Assembly: GCA_023525715.1 (NCBI GenBank)
Contig: CM042016.1
Coordinates: forward strand, 67,022,882-67,086,881
DNA: 64,000 nt
Direction of reading: 5' to 3'
Source of the DNA: Cichorium intybus
Taxonomy: Eukaryota > Streptophyta > Magnoliopsida > Asterales > Asteraceae
Positions 1 to 12,430 of the stretch are shown here, piece after piece (position 1 is the first letter of the stretch; each line of letters starts with the position of its first letter). Both the position numbers and the translations under genes were made by a program. The notes below the pieces were generated by a model. The model did not search any database and had not been told where the DNA came from. It was given only the letters and a program-made list of their open reading frames with translations.

Positions 1-679
1 AAATTAAAGGAAGATGCGATGCGAACCGTCAACCGAGCTCAAGTAAGTTTATGTGATTCCCAATTACCCATGCCAATGTTGTGTTATGTGATAAAATGTA
101 TTGTGCTAGGATATAAAAAAAAATTGCCTGGATAATATACTCTGTAGACTGTTTTGTGCCATGTGTGCTACTTTGGAATGTTATGCTACTGTCGTTAGGT
201 TGCTTAGTGAATGCTGGTAGGTTATATATAATTAGGGTAATATAGCTTGAGAATTTTTGGTCTGGCCTTACTGGCTGTTCCTTGTTTGGTTGTGACTTTA
301 GGGTAGGATCAGTTATTCAAACGTCTGTCTTATTCCCGATTGTGTACGGCTGTGCGTCCTTGAGGCGACTCGACGACGTTAGCAGTAGTTCTTTTAGGCA
401 CGTGTGGGAAGGAGAATTAAGTCAATGATTAGGCACCACGGTGCATGATCACAGGATTCATAGGAAGTGGTTTTAGCGTATGTGCGACAATTTAGGAGGA
501 TGGTTGATAAACTTGGAACAAGGGCGAATAGGTGTGGAAGGTAGTACCAGGCCAGTACTACCGAAAGCATAGGATTCACGCTTGAGTCAAGAGTAGTCAG
601 CCAAAGTCCTAGAAAGTCAAGTAGTTGGGTAGATAGGAGTGACCCGGGTATTGATATTAAAATTGTTGCGCATTTCAGA
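1..679 (+). other. gypsy retrotransposon 5' leader (partial)
   Basis: No coding sequence is visible here. The stretch runs straight into a gypsy-type gag start at 680, so it is most simply the untranslated leader, perhaps with the end of an LTR, of the same element. The 5' boundary lies outside the window. I found no primer-binding site in it. The assignment is by position only. Confidence 0.4.
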
Positions 680-891
680 ATGGCAGTCACTCAAAGTAAA
701 GGTGGGCCAGATGCGGGTGCCTCGAGTGGGGGAGGACTGACTGACGAAAATCTCCGCAACCTGATAGTGGAGGAGGTCTCGCGAGAAGTGTTGGCTGCGA
801 TACCTCAGTTCTTTGGTACTATTAAAGCTTAGCTATGGGCAATGCTCGAGGAACGACTGGCTACTCAGGGCACGTCAAAGGCCAGGTATGC
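680..891 (+). pseudogene. gypsy gag N-terminus, truncated
   Basis: An ATG at 680 opens a frame reading MAVTQSKGG, a Gly/Ser-rich stretch, then LTDENLRNLIVEEVSREVLAAI, which resembles the N-terminus of Tekay/Del-type chromovirus gag proteins. The frame reaches a TAG at about 830 (after FGTIKA) and then continues as LWAMLEERLATQ. At about 892 the sequence changes abruptly into the LTR of a minus-strand Copia element, so nearly all of gag and all of pol are missing. This is a dead fragment. The Tekay assignment rests on recalled family motifs, not on a search. Confidence 0.5.
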
Positions 892-1305
892 TGACTTTCA
901 AACAGAGATAAACCCTATCTCTAAGCCATTTTCTGGATTACTGGTACGCGCGCCGCGACTCGTACCTGGGCAAGCCGTGCGTGTCAATTCAACTTTCGAG
1001 TTGGAACAACTTTAGCCCCTGTCCTCTTGATTAATCCAATTAATGCCACAGAATTAATCCAATTAATTCCTGATTAATTATTAATCAATTACTATAGTTT
1101 CTAATTAATATATAATCACATTAATATATTAACAAACTATTCCTCTTTATTTCTATTGATTTATTAATCACATAATAAATCGATCTTTCTCTCTACTGAA
1201 CTTTCTACCAAACCTCCAGCTATGAGGGCAACCCAAATTGACTATGCTACTATTAATTAGGTAAATACTTAATTATTAGTCATGGCTTAGACACCTAATC
1301 CAACA
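892..1305 (-). repeat. Copia A 3' LTR (truncated)
   Basis: Matches 12766-13180 closely, including the GATAAACCCTATCTC stretch and the terminal CACCTAATCCAACA (LTR start TGTTGGATTAGGTG on the minus strand). It is cut at about 892 where it meets the gypsy gag fragment; the missing part corresponds to 12445-12765. Confidence 0.85.
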
Positions 1306-1316
1306 GTCTCCCACTT
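1306..1316 (-). promoter_or_regulatory. Copia A polypurine tract
   Basis: AAGTGGGAGAC on the minus strand, directly next to the LTR start. The same 11 bases precede the right LTR of element B at 59276-59286, which identifies it as the plus-strand primer. Confidence 0.85.
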
Positions 1317-2152
1317 GGATAAGTCTATGACTATAATTACCAATTTAACCTCTAATTAACCAGCATATGTAGCTTCCTAGAAACTGATGTGAAACTCTGA
1401 TCTAATCAGTTCTGTCCATAGATAAGTGATCAGATGATCCTCCGTCCAACAAGATATTTTCAAACTCAAGACATGGATTAAAAATCAATCCTGGTCTGAT
1501 TCACTGTTCCTCGATTTCCGATTTGCATATGACTCTTAGACTACCAATTTAGTCCCGGTTGGCCAACCATTTTAATCAACTTCAAATTCATCGAGAGGCC
1601 TACAGATATCTGTTCCCCGTCAGGGTCAAGAGACGAATAAGCTTCGACTCATATACTTATGTCTTTTACGAGACAAATCACCAATAACAACACTTTTATG
1701 ACACCGAGTTACCTATGCGTTTTCGTATTATCAATGAACAACCGCTTAGTTAATCATAACTCATATGTCTTAGCTTAAAGATCAAAAGATATTATCGTCT
1801 CAACATTGCTTGTGATGTAATCCATGAAGCAATCCATTGAGCGCGGGTTTATCCAATACTCAAATCTTCATTTCCAAGTACTCATGAATGTTGCAGAAAT
1901 CTTATTGCAATGTCTAACTCCTTAGACAATCTACAACCAATTCATTGATAGTCTTACTTCATACTTACTCCCTAAAAGTATGAGCGACTGTGGATATTTG
2001 AATAATCCAATTATTCAGGAAGTAAAACATGCAAAATGAAACACAATGATAAAGTATTGACAAAAGTAGTAAACCATTACTCATTAATAAATCTCCATTA
2101 TTAAATCACAAAAATCAAATACAATAACATGTTACAAGTTTCAGAAACCTAT
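1317..2152 (-). other. Copia A 3' untranslated region
   Basis: Non-coding stretch between the end of pol and the polypurine tract. It aligns with 58440-59275 of element B (for example the segment around AACAGATATCTGTAGGCCTCTCG). No ORF or separate insertion is visible. Confidence 0.75.
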
Positions 2153-5100
2153 CTAATTACAAAAACTTATATCATCTCTCAATCCAATGCTCCTAGCATG
2201 CTGATTGTGCTTAATCCTACTCAGAGCCTTTGTCAAGGGATCTGCAGGATTATCTTCCGATGATACCCTCTTTACAAGGAGGTGACCTTCTTCTACTCTA
2301 TGTCTTATGTAGTGGTACTTTCTGTCGATATGCCTGGACTTTCGATGGTCTCGCGGTTCCTTTGTCAGGGCGACGGCACCTTCGTTATCGCAGAACAGTT
2401 CCAAAGGCTCCTGAATACTCGGGACTACTCCAAGGTCACCGATAAAGTTCTTCAGCCAAGCCGCTTCCTTTGACGCTTCACTTGCTGCTATGTACTCTGA
2501 TTCGCACGTAGAATCAGCCACCGTTTCTTGTTTGGAACTTTTCCAAGTAACTGCTCCACCATTCAAAAGGCATACCCAGCCCGACTGAGACCGACCACTG
2601 TCTCTATCTGTCTGAAAGCTGGCATCTGTATATCCTTCAACTCTCAAGGTATCACTGCCACCGAGGACTAACACCATGTTCTTTGTCCTTCGCAGATACT
2701 TGAGTATATTTTTTACAGCTATCCAATGCGCCCTTCCAGGGTTACCCTGGTACCGACTGACCATGCTCAGGGCAAAGGCCACGTCAGGGCGAGTACACGT
2801 CATAGCGTACATGATCGACCCCACAGCCGAAGCGTATGGTACCCGACTAATGTCAGCTATTTCTTCGTCTGTACTCGGACTTTGAGTCATACTCAATTTT
2901 GCATTACTTTGGATAGGCAGCTCTCCCTTCTTGGAATTTTTCATACTAAACCTCTTTAGTACATTTTCCAAGTATGTACCTTGACTAAGTCTAATTAGTC
3001 TCTTCTTCCTATCTTTCAATATTCTTATCCCGAGAATATAAGCAGCCTCTCCTAGGTCCTTCATGGCGAAACATTTCCCAAGCCAAGCCTTAACATCTTG
3101 CAAGGTTGGAATATCGTTTCCCATTAGCAGTATGTCATCAACATACAATAACAGAAAGGTGACTATACTCCCACTAGCCTTGACATATACGCAGGGTTCA
3201 TACTCGCTCCTAGAGAAACCAAAATCTTTGACTTTCTCATGGAAACAAAGATTCTAGCTGTGAGACGCTTGCTTCAATCCGTAGATTGATCTTTCAAGCT
3301 TACACACGTTATTGGGATATTTTGGATCAACAAAACCATCTGGCTGATTCATGTAAACATCCTCAGTGAACTTCCCATTAAGAAAAGCGGTTTTGACATC
3401 CATCTGCCTAATTTCATAGTCATGAAATGCAGCTATGGCCAGCATTATCCTAATAGACTTTATCTTGGCTACTGGTGAGAAGGTCTCGTCATAGTCAATC
3501 CCTGGGGTTTGAGTAAAGCCCTTCGCAACCAGTCTTGCCTTGAAAGTGTGTACCTTTCCGTCCATATCGGTCTTCTTCTTGAAGATCCACTTGCACCCGA
3601 CTGTCTTTCGACCCGGTACGTTGTCAACCAAGTTCCAAACTTGATTGTCATACATGGACTTGATCTCGCTATCCATGGCCTCTTTCCACTTGGCAGACTC
3701 AGGGCCCGCCACTGCTTCCTGGTAGTTAGCTGGTTCATCCAAGTTTATCAGTGTCCTATCACTGACAAACGTGTCCCTATCCGAAGTTATATGGAAACCA
3801 TAAAACTCGGGTAGCATGCTAACCCTACCGGAGCGCCTAAGAGGTAAGGATACATCAGTCGGACCAACAGGAACTTCTTCCTCATGTTGGTTGCTAGTTT
3901 CTCCTAAGGTTGCGTCACCTGATGACTCTTGAATTTCTTCAAGATCAATGGTACTCCCCCTGTCCTCTTTGAATATGAGCTCTCTCTCTCTCGAAAGACC
4001 TCTCGTCTAGCTACAAAGACCACGTCCTCGCTTGGTCTGTAGAATAGATATCCAAAGGACTGTTTGGGATAACCAAGGAAAAACACCTTTCGCTTTTTTC
4101 TGCGAGTTTGTCTTGAGTCTCTCGTCTAACGAAATCCTCACAACCCCAGACTTTGATTGTGCCAAAGAGGGAACTTTCCCCGTGCACATTTCATGAGGTG
4201 TTTTAGCAACCTTCTTAGTAGGGACAAGATTGAGGATATGGGCGGAAGTCTCTAAGGCATACCCCTAGAAGTGAATGGGAAGTGAAGCTCGACTCATCAT
4301 GGAACAAACCATGTCTAACAGGGTTCGGTTATGCCTCTCGGCAACACCGTTCAACTGTGGTGTTCTAGGAGGTGTCAACTGCGAAACTATTCTGCATACC
4401 TTCAGATAGTCTAGGAGCTCGATACTAAGATACTCTCCGCCTTTGTCGGACCTGAGCATCTTTATCTTCCTGCCTAATTGATTCTCTACTTCGTTCTTAA
4501 ATTCTTTGAACTTTTCAAAGGTATCTGACTTATGCTTGATTAAGTAGATATAACCGTATCTACTAAAATCGTCAGTAAAGGTCACGTAGAACTGCGTGCC
4601 ATCCTTTGTGGTTGATCTGAATGGACCACACACATCCGTGTGAATGATGTCCAGCAGACCCTCACCTCTTTCAAAAGACCCTTTGAAAGGTGATTTAGTC
4701 ATCTTGCCTAACAGACAAGATTCGCATATATCATCCGACCTGAGGTCGAATGATTCCAACACTCCATCCTTTTGGAGTTGGGCGATGCGTTTCTTGCTGA
4801 TGTGCCCAAGCCGACTATGTCACAGACATGCCTTTTCTACACCTTTAGTAGAATCAATATAATTTACACTATGTCCTAAATTGTCAACACATTCAACAGT
4901 TTCATACACACCATCACACGGATAAGCAGTAAAAATCAAAATACCATTTTTGAATACAGAAATAGAACCAATTTTATTATCAAATGAAAATTGAAATCCT
5001 TGTCTGAATAATGCGTGAAATGAAGTAATGTTTCTTGCCATTTCTGGTGAATAGTAACAATTAAATAACTCTAAGCTAACATCACTACTAAGCACTAAAC

Positions 5101-6179
5101 TATAAACGCTGATCTTGGTAACAGGGGACGATCTCCTATTGCCCATGATCAGGTTCAGTCTACCGTGCTCCACCTCCCTGCTTTCCTTTAGGCCCTGCAA
5201 ATCAGAACAAATGTGAAACCCACATCCTGTATTAAGGACCCAAAAATTAGAAGATGGTGAGTTTTTAGAGATAGTATATATACGTAGATGGCTTTACTTT
5301 CCCATCCTTGACATCCTACAAGTATTTGGGGCATCTTCTCTTCCAATGGCCCTTCTCTTTGCAATAAAAACAGTTGGCTTCATCGGGGTTGGCCACACAA
5401 GGAATGTGGGAAGACTTGGTTCTCGAGCCATTGCTAGACGACCCGACCTGAACCTTCTCCCTCCAATTTTGATTAGGAGGGCCCTTCCTTTTCTTTCCTT
5501 TGCCACTTCCAATGGCTAAGACAGGCTGATTAACTAAGGGTACACTTTTACCCTTCATCCCTTCCTCAGCAGTCCGAATCATACGATGCAACTCAGACAA
5601 GGTAGCCTAATTGTTGTTCAAATGGTAAGCCAGCCTGAACTGGTCATAAGAACTCGGCAAAGAGTTAAGCACTATGTCCACGACCAACTCCTCGTGTACA
5701 TGCATCGCAAGCTTCCTAAGCCGCTCCACGTAGCCTTGCATTCTTTGCACATGAGTGCAGATGGACTCTCCATCTCTAGGCTTGCCGCTCATGAAGTCCT
5801 TGACCACCTCGCACCTCTCGATGCGCTCTTGCTTGCAGAACTTTTCCGCAAGCTCCTTGTGCATCTAAAAGGGCCAGTAGTCTTCGTATATCCTTTGCAA
5901 TTCAGGGTTCATTGTGGCGATCATGATGCAGGCCACTTTGGTCGCATCATCAGAATGCTTTTGGTCTGAGGAAAGTTCCTCGGGAGTAGCAGTTTCAGGG
6001 TCAATATCGACAAGCTCAGTCTCGAGAACATACTATTTGTTCTCGTACCTCAGAGCCATCTTGATATTTCTAATCCAGTCATTGTAGTTTGTCCCGTTCA
6101 ATTGAACCTTGGAACACATTGAGAGGATTGAGGGAACACTGGAGTTGGAGTGGGGAGCGGATTGATCAGCAGAAGACAT
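2153..6179 (-). pseudogene. Copia A gag-pol polyprotein, pseudogene
   Basis: ATG at 6179 (MSSADQSAPHSN). Domain order: gag with a CCHC zinc knuckle (CFYCKEKGHWKRRC, about 5380-5330), protease region (catalytic Asp changed: LNTGCG where B has LDTGCG), pre-integrase (CESCLLGK), integrase, reverse transcriptase with an intact YVDDILLMGND motif (about 3150-3120) and RNase H. Damage seen by comparison with B: premature stops at about 6034, 5865, 5610, 5316, 4820, 4265 and 3254, several of them Trp or Gln codons changed to stops, plus a 5 bp deletion near 5290, a 1 bp deletion near 4165 and an extra AG near 3990. The RT/RNase H part 3148-2153 is still open. In a complete element the product would be cut into capsid, protease, integrase and RT in cytoplasmic particles. 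Confidence 0.9.
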
Positions 6180-7292
6180 CTATAAAAGAAGGTAAGTTTA
6201 ATAAGATACTTGTCAGTCCTTATAATAACCCAATATAAAATAAGGCTAGGATCCAACTATAACAATTTACAACATAGAAGAGGGATGCCGTAATCTATAT
6301 GCAAATTTTATAAAGGTAGGTGAATGACGATTCAGCCAATTCCACTGCGGAAAATAATCTTATTATAATAGAATTCCTAGTTTCTTTTGAGATTTATTGA
6401 ACTGTTCAATAGCATGTTTAATCTCACATATGCCCCACCGTTTGTGACTAGGATGCCGAGGATCACAAACCGGGTGTCAATAACCATGCAAATTAGCTTG
6501 GCACTCTCGGGGTCCATTACCATCTCAAATTGATGTGCCGGTAAACCACACACGCTCTATCAACAATGATAACACCCGAGACACCCATCGCTACTTTTTA
6601 TGAACCCTCATTGGTGTGCCGGTAAACCACACACGCTCCACCAACGTTTCATAAAGTGCAATGTGCAATTTCATGGATTAGCATCAAATTCACATTTTTC
6701 TTAAAGTAACTAGATTGGGATTTTGTAAAGGTTCTAGTACTTTGATCATTATACTTTTAATGATTACGCGGTCCTATCAAACCCGTTCGGCTAACGACCC
6801 TCCACTGATCAGGCGAGCGGTGGGTGAGAGTGTTCACCCATTAGACCGCCATTTTATAGGTAGTCTCCTTATACCCACTTTATAGATCAGCTTCGTGAAT
6901 GAGGCCTACTATTGATTTGACTAACCAATTTTATCTTATACATATAGTATTAACTTTTAATAATATATATATAAGATGTATTTTAAAACCCTTTAAAATA
7001 TTTCAGGTTTATCTTTTAATTTTTTCCAAATTTAACTATTAAATTTAAAATTAAATTAAACCTTTTTTTTAAAGGTCGATTTAATCATCCTTTAATTAAC
7101 AATCAATTAAATTAATTAAATCTTAATATTTTAAACATTTAAAATATTTTTCCGAATTTATCTTTAATTTTCACAAATATAAAAAATTAATTAAATCCCT
7201 TGAATTATCTTTTTAATTAACAATTAATTAAATTAATTCAAATGTAGATATGTATTACTAAATTATTCAAATTAATTTTAACCTATCTTAAA
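6180..7292 (-). other. Copia A 5' leader, proximal part
   Basis: AT-rich leader upstream of gag. It matches the leader of element B in inverse orientation (for example the repeated GTGCCGGTAAACCACACACGCTC stretches near 6536 and 6613 against 53963-54062). No gene is seen. The leader resumes at 12198 after the gypsy insertion. Confidence 0.8.
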
Positions 7293-8828
7293 TGTGACAC
7301 CCGTGTCCCGGAAGGGACTGTAGATCAAAAAGTAAGAACGTTTTAACCGTTAGTGTGACCAAATAACGATGTTAAGGTCATTATGAGATAAGAAAAATCT
7401 AACGATCAAAGCCTAGGAGTCAAAACGGAGTAAAAAGCGGAAAAAGTGACACTTTTTAGTGTCGGCGCCTCGCGACGCGACGGCTATGGTGGTCGCGACG
7501 CGACGGCTGTCAGCACGTCCGTAAATTGCGCCGTAAATTGCGCAATCAGGCAATCATTCGAGGTGAGTCATCGCGACGCGACGGGAGGGCTTGTCGCGAC
7601 GCGACGAAGTTCCAGAGGCTATAAATACGAGGCACAAGCCTCATTTTTGAGGCAGAACACACACGAAACACATATACGATATAAGAGAGTGTTCTGGTAA
7701 GGAGTATACGTTGAGAGATGATAGTAAGAAGTAAGGAGCCAGCGGTAGCTAGCGTCGAGGTGCTCAGGAGCTATTAGAAGTCCGGAACGAGGACCGTGCC
7801 AGGACTCTGGGAAAGCACCAAACTCAAGTGAGTAATCGCTACCGTATCTCCCTAGTAGTTTATACGTGTGTTAAATTATAGTAGAAAGAGATTATTGAAT
7901 AAAATACAGTATAGTACAGTTATGATTTATGTGTTAGTAGTTACGAGGAAAGTAGATATGCTACGGGCTCGTTTGACGAGTCTGGCCCAGGAGAAGTAGT
8001 GTATCACGGGGTGATGCTAAGTAGAGTGATTAACCAGTAATGTAGTGTCAATGCAAAAGAATGACATACGACATGGAAAAAGATAATGTGTAAAAACTGT
8101 GTGCAGCTCCATATGTTGCACCAGTATTGGTTTAATAAAATAAAGGAGATATGGATATCCCATAAAACAAGCATAGAAAATCGTATAGACAGTACCAAAT
8201 AATGAATTTGGTTAAGAAGAATAGTATCAACAGATAATCCGGTGCGGAACCGGTAAACACTTATAACATAGTAGCTACGAATGAATAGCCGTATAATAAA
8301 ATAGGCGGCATAATAAAATATAGAACGGTATACGATACCGTAAGTGAGCAACGGTAATGCTATTAGTTATCAGAAAGTAAAGAAAAACATACAACATGGT
8401 AACACATAAGTTACCAAAAGATAGACAGTATGGTAATTTATAAATTACCAGACAGTAAAAGTACAGAAAGATATAGTAAGTGAGTAACGTTAGACAGTAC
8501 GGTAACGATATAAGCTACCAGGTAGTAGAAGAAAGTATAGTAAGAGTGTACGAGAGAAGTGAGTTCCGACGGGTAATACGGTAGTTTCACAGTATGATGT
8601 ACGAGAAAGGAAAAGATCGTATGACGATCAAGTGTAGTAAAATAAGTCTGTGAAACGAGTGTGGCTATTTAGGCCATACTGTGATTCGATTACTCACTAA
8701 GCTTTATAGCTTAGCCTTTTATTTTATGTGGTTTTGCAGGTTTAGGTAACGCTCGGCTTGGATCATGGGACGATCCCTGGTGATATTATCTTGTAAAAAC
8801 TCAGGCTATGGAGAGCCGGGTCGTTACA
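7293..8828 (+). repeat. Gypsy left LTR
   Basis: 1536 bp, starts TGTGACACC and ends GGTCGTTACA, the same length as the right LTR. The apparent short ORFs inside it (plus 7446-7700, minus 8004-8351) recur in the other LTR and simply reflect LTR sequence. A TATA-like box, TATAAATA, lies at 7620-7627. Confidence 0.95.
7470..7606 (+). promoter_or_regulatory. Four TCGCGACGCGACG boxes upstream of LTR TATA
   Basis: Copies at 7470-7483, 7493-7506, 7571-7584 and 7594-7606, arranged as two pairs with near-equal spacing (23 bp between starts within each pair). The last ends about 14 bp before TATAAATA at 7620. The same array is in the right LTR from about 10834. Position suggests a U3 promoter or enhancer element; the binding factor is unknown. 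The boxes are very CpG-rich in an otherwise AT-rich region. Confidence 0.6.
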
Positions 8829-8830
8829 AA

Positions 8831-8843
8831 TGGTATCAGAGCC
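8831..8843 (+). promoter_or_regulatory. Gypsy primer-binding site (tRNA-iMet)
   Basis: TGGTATCAGAGCC, complementary to the 3' end of plant initiator methionine tRNA, two bases after the left LTR. Confidence 0.92.
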
Positions 8844-10643
8844 GAGATTTGAGTGAACTAGGTGTCAGTAGAAAAGATTCCTAGACTCAAATCAGTAGGT
8901 ATATGTAAATTACCTAATGATAGGTAAATATCACAAACATATTGTGATAAGGAGAGAGATGGGTAAATATCACAAAAATATTGTGATGAGAAGATAGATA
9001 AAGATAAAGCAAAATATACATAGTAACTCAATATGAGTGTTAAAGAACTCCTTAGAAATTCAAGGAGAAGGGAATAGTAAGAACAGTGATAAGATAACTT
9101 GTTAAAAATATAAACAAGAAAGTAAGTGAGAAATAAGAGCTACAAGAAAATACTAAAACATGAGAATGGTACATAAGGTACCAAAGAAGATAAGCAGTAT
9201 ACTCATAAGAGTAATATAAGAAAGCTGAAAAAATAAAAAGAACATGGTAACGAGTAAATAGGAAAGCAAGCAGTTTTAAGACAAGAAACAGTTTAAGTAA
9301 ACAATTTTGAGAAAGTAAAAGAAAGCTATAAAGAAAAGAGTTGGCTTTTAGCCATAAGATATTTTTGAAAATATGAAAAGTCAACAAGAATGTAAGATAT
9401 AAAGATAAAAGTAATCATAAAGTAGCTCTACGTAAGGGCTAAAGATTTGAAAGAAGTTTGTAAAAAGCTAAAATAGTAACTCAACATATGAGCTAAAATG
9501 TTTTATGAGTCTGAACTATGTTTCAGAAAAGAGTTTTAAAAGATATGAGATTTGAAAAGAGTTTTGAAAAGCTATGAGATTCGCTCTATATAAGAGTGAA
9601 AGATGTTTTAGTTTAGCTAAGACCAATTTGAAACGAATGACAATCGAGAAGAGAAAAGAAAGAGGTCCGGACAGGCTTTCGCCATTAAGGAAGCCAAGAA
9701 GACACTACTGGGATGGTACCTCCCTTCGCGAAGTAGTTGTCAAGCTTAGTATACCCTTGTGCTTGAATCTGTTCCAAGTCACAAAGGGGAGACAGAATGA
9801 GCATAACCTAGCGGACAGATCTGTTCTGTCCCGCGAGGGGAGCTAGTAGAATGAGTTTCATGAGTATCAGTTGGTCTTATGCTAAGAGAAAGAAAATAGT
9901 TAAAGAAAGAGGTATTTTTAAAATGAGGGTTATTTTATAACCAAAGAAGATTAAGGGTCCTTTAAATGACCAAAAGTTATGATAGAAATTTTTAACAAAA
10001 GAGTCGTTTTATGACCAAGAAGTGAAAAAGATTTTTCCTAAAAGAGTCATTTTTCATGACTAGAGTATATAAATTTTTTTAAAGTATAATAGAGTCACTT
10101 TATGACTAGAAAGAGTAAAAAGGCAATTTTTAAAAGAACGAAAGACCCAACTGTAACAAAATATAACTTCAGTTGGAAAGTATGAAAGTAGTTATGTGGT
10201 AATAAAAGTCACAATAGTAAGTATATGAGAAAGCGAATGTGTACGGGATTAGTGAGTTTTAAAAAAAATATAAGTATGTTACACCATGCAGTATATGAGT
10301 AAAGAGAACCAGCGAGCCAGGAAACCTAGTGTAACATTAGAATCAGTACATATAGTATCATCATAATCACATGATATGTATTGATGCTGATGGAATCACG
10401 AAGGAATCAGGGTAATCTGGTAGAAAATATAACAAACATAAAATTATGTTATAAAAAGAGTAAGATGTACGGGAACACTTGTACCCGAAAGTATAAGTCA
10501 AGCAAGTATGAGTAACGAAAGAGAAAACAAGTAATGATAAATGTAGTATGGTAAAAAAATACCTAAGTATGTAGAAGAATATGTACATAGGTACATAAGA
10601 GTTAGTTTGAGAGATTACTGAGATTTCGGGGACGAAATCCTGT

Positions 10644-10654
10644 AAGGGGGAAGG
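10644..10654 (+). promoter_or_regulatory. Gypsy polypurine tract
   Basis: AAGGGGGAAGG directly before the right LTR, preceded by GGGGACGAAATCC as in chromoviruses. Confidence 0.85.
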
Positions 10655-10656
10655 AT

Positions 10657-12192
10657 TGTGACACCCGTGTCCCGGAAGGGACTGTAGATCAAAAAGTAAG
10701 AACGTTTTAACCGTTAGTGTGACCAAATAACGATGTTAAGGTCATTATGAGATAAGAAAAATCTAACGATCAAAGCCTAGGAGTCAAAACGGAGTAAAAA
10801 GCGAAAAAAGTGACACTTTTTTGTGTCGGCGCCTCGCGACGCGACGGCCATGGTGGTCGCGACGCGACGGCTGTCAGCACGTCCGTAAATTGCGCCGTAA
10901 ATTGCGCAATCAGGCAATCATTCGAGGTGAGTCATCGCGACGCGACGGGAGGGCTTGTCGCGACGCGACGAAGTTCCAGAGGCTATAAATACGAGGCACA
11001 AGCCTCATTTTTGAGGCAGAACACACACGAAACACATATACGATATAAGAGAGTGTTCTGGTAAGGAGTATACGTTGAGAGATGATAGTAAGAAGTAAGG
11101 AGCCAGCGGTAGCTAGCGTCGAGGTGCTCGGGAGCTGTTAGAAGTCCGGAACGAGGACCGTGTCAGGACTCTGGGAAAGCACCAAACTCAAGTGAGTAAT
11201 CGCTACCGTGTCTCCCTAGTAGTTTATACGTGTGTTAAATTATAGTAGAAAGAGATTATTGAATAAAATACAGTATAGTACAGTTATGATTTATGTGTTA
11301 GTAGTTACGAGGAAAGTAGATATGCTACGGGCTCGTTTGACGAGTCTGGCCCAGGAGAAGTAGTGTATCACGGGGTGATGCTAAGTAGAGTGATTAACCA
11401 GTAATGTAGTGTCAATGCAAAAGAATGACATACGACATGGAAAAAGATAATGTGTAAATACTGTGTGCAGCTCCATATGTTGCACCGGTATTGGTTTAAT
11501 AAAATAAAGGAGATATGGATATCCCATAAAACAAGCATAGAAAATCGTATAGACAGTACCAAATAATGAATTTGGTTAAGAAGAATAGTATCAACAGATA
11601 ACCCGGTACGGAACCGGTAAACACTTATAACATAGTAGCTACGAATGAATAGCCGTATAATAAAATAGGCGGCATAATAAAATATAGAACGGTATACAAT
11701 ACCGTAAGTGAGCAACGGTAATGCTATTAGTTACCAGAAAGTAAAGAAAAACAGACAGCATGGTAACACATAAGTTACCAAAAGATAGACAGTATGGTAA
11801 TTTATAAATTACCAGACAGTAAAAGTACAGAAAGATATAGTAAGTGAGTAACGTTAGACAGTACGGTAACGATATAAGCTACCAGGTAGTAGAAGAAAGT
11901 ATAGTAAGAGTGTACGAGAGAAGTGAGTTCCGTCGGGTAATACGGTAGTTTCACAGTATGATGTATGAGAAAGGAAAAGATCGTATGACGATCAAGTGTA
12001 GTAAAATAAGTCTGTGAAACGAGTGTGGCTATTTAGGCCATACTGTGATTCGATTACTCACTAAGCTTTATAGCTTAGCCTTTTATTTTATGTGGTTTTG
12101 CAGGTTTAGGTAACGCTCGGCTTGGATCATGGGACGATCCCTGGTTATATTATCTTGTAAAAACTCAGGCTATGGAGAGCCGGGTCGTTACA
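10657..12192 (+). repeat. Gypsy right LTR
   Basis: 1536 bp, close copy of 7293-8828 with about 18 substitutions by eye. It includes the same four TCGCGACGCGACG boxes and a TATA-like box at about 10984. It ends GTTACA at 12192 and is followed by the TTAAA duplication. Confidence 0.95.
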
Positions 12193-12197
12193 TTAAA

Positions 12198-12430
12198 CCC
12201 TTAAATTTCGAATTCAAACAATGGGTTTAAGGTTATCCATTTAATTAACCAATTAAAGTTACCAAAAATAGAAAACCTTCTAAAACCCTAAAGGCAAAAT
12301 CGAAAAAATTACTAAGGGGGATTAGGGTTTCCAAAACCCTAATCCTAGAAATCGAGCCACATAAAAATTAGGGTTCATAAGCATTAAACCCTAAAACAGT
12401 TATAACTATTCAACAAGAAAACAAGAACCT
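12198..12430 (-). other. Copia A 5' leader, distal part
   Basis: Continuation of the leader interrupted at 7293. It aligns in reverse with about 53082-53310 of element B (AACCCTAATCC segments). Non-coding. Confidence 0.8.

Larger units (their letters stand above)
8829..10656 (+). other. Gypsy internal region without pol
   Basis: Purine-rich, AT-rich sequence between primer-binding site and polypurine tract. The longest plus-strand frame, 9574-9846 (90 codons), has no recognisable domain. I see no zinc knuckle, protease, RT or integrase motif on either strand. This is the structure of a large-derivative, non-autonomous element. Confidence 0.7.
7293..12192 (+). mobile_element. Non-autonomous gypsy LTR element (4.9 kb)
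   Basis: A complete LTR-retrotransposon outline: left LTR 7293-8828, primer-binding site TGGTATCAGAGCC 8831-8843, internal region of only 1.8 kb, polypurine tract 10644-10654, and right LTR 10657-12192. It is flanked by perfect TTAAA duplications at 7288-7292 and 12193-12197. LTR start TGTGACACCCG, end GTTACA and the GGGGACGAAATCC motif before the polypurine tract are typical of Tekay-type chromoviruses. No gag or pol domain is recognisable inside, so mobilisation would need proteins from another element. I count about 18 differences between the LTRs over 1536 bp. It sits in the leader of Copia A. Confidence 0.92.

Noticed and set aside
8004..8351. 115-codon minus ORF present twice (also 11368-11715)
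   Set aside because: It lies in the gypsy LTRs and has no recognisable domain; duplication is explained by the LTR pair.
8831..8843. Possible tRNA gene fragments (TGGTATCAGAGCC here, at 53069 and inverted at 12431)
   Set aside because: They sit one or two bases inside LTRs and match the tRNA 3' end only, so they are retrotransposon primer-binding sites.
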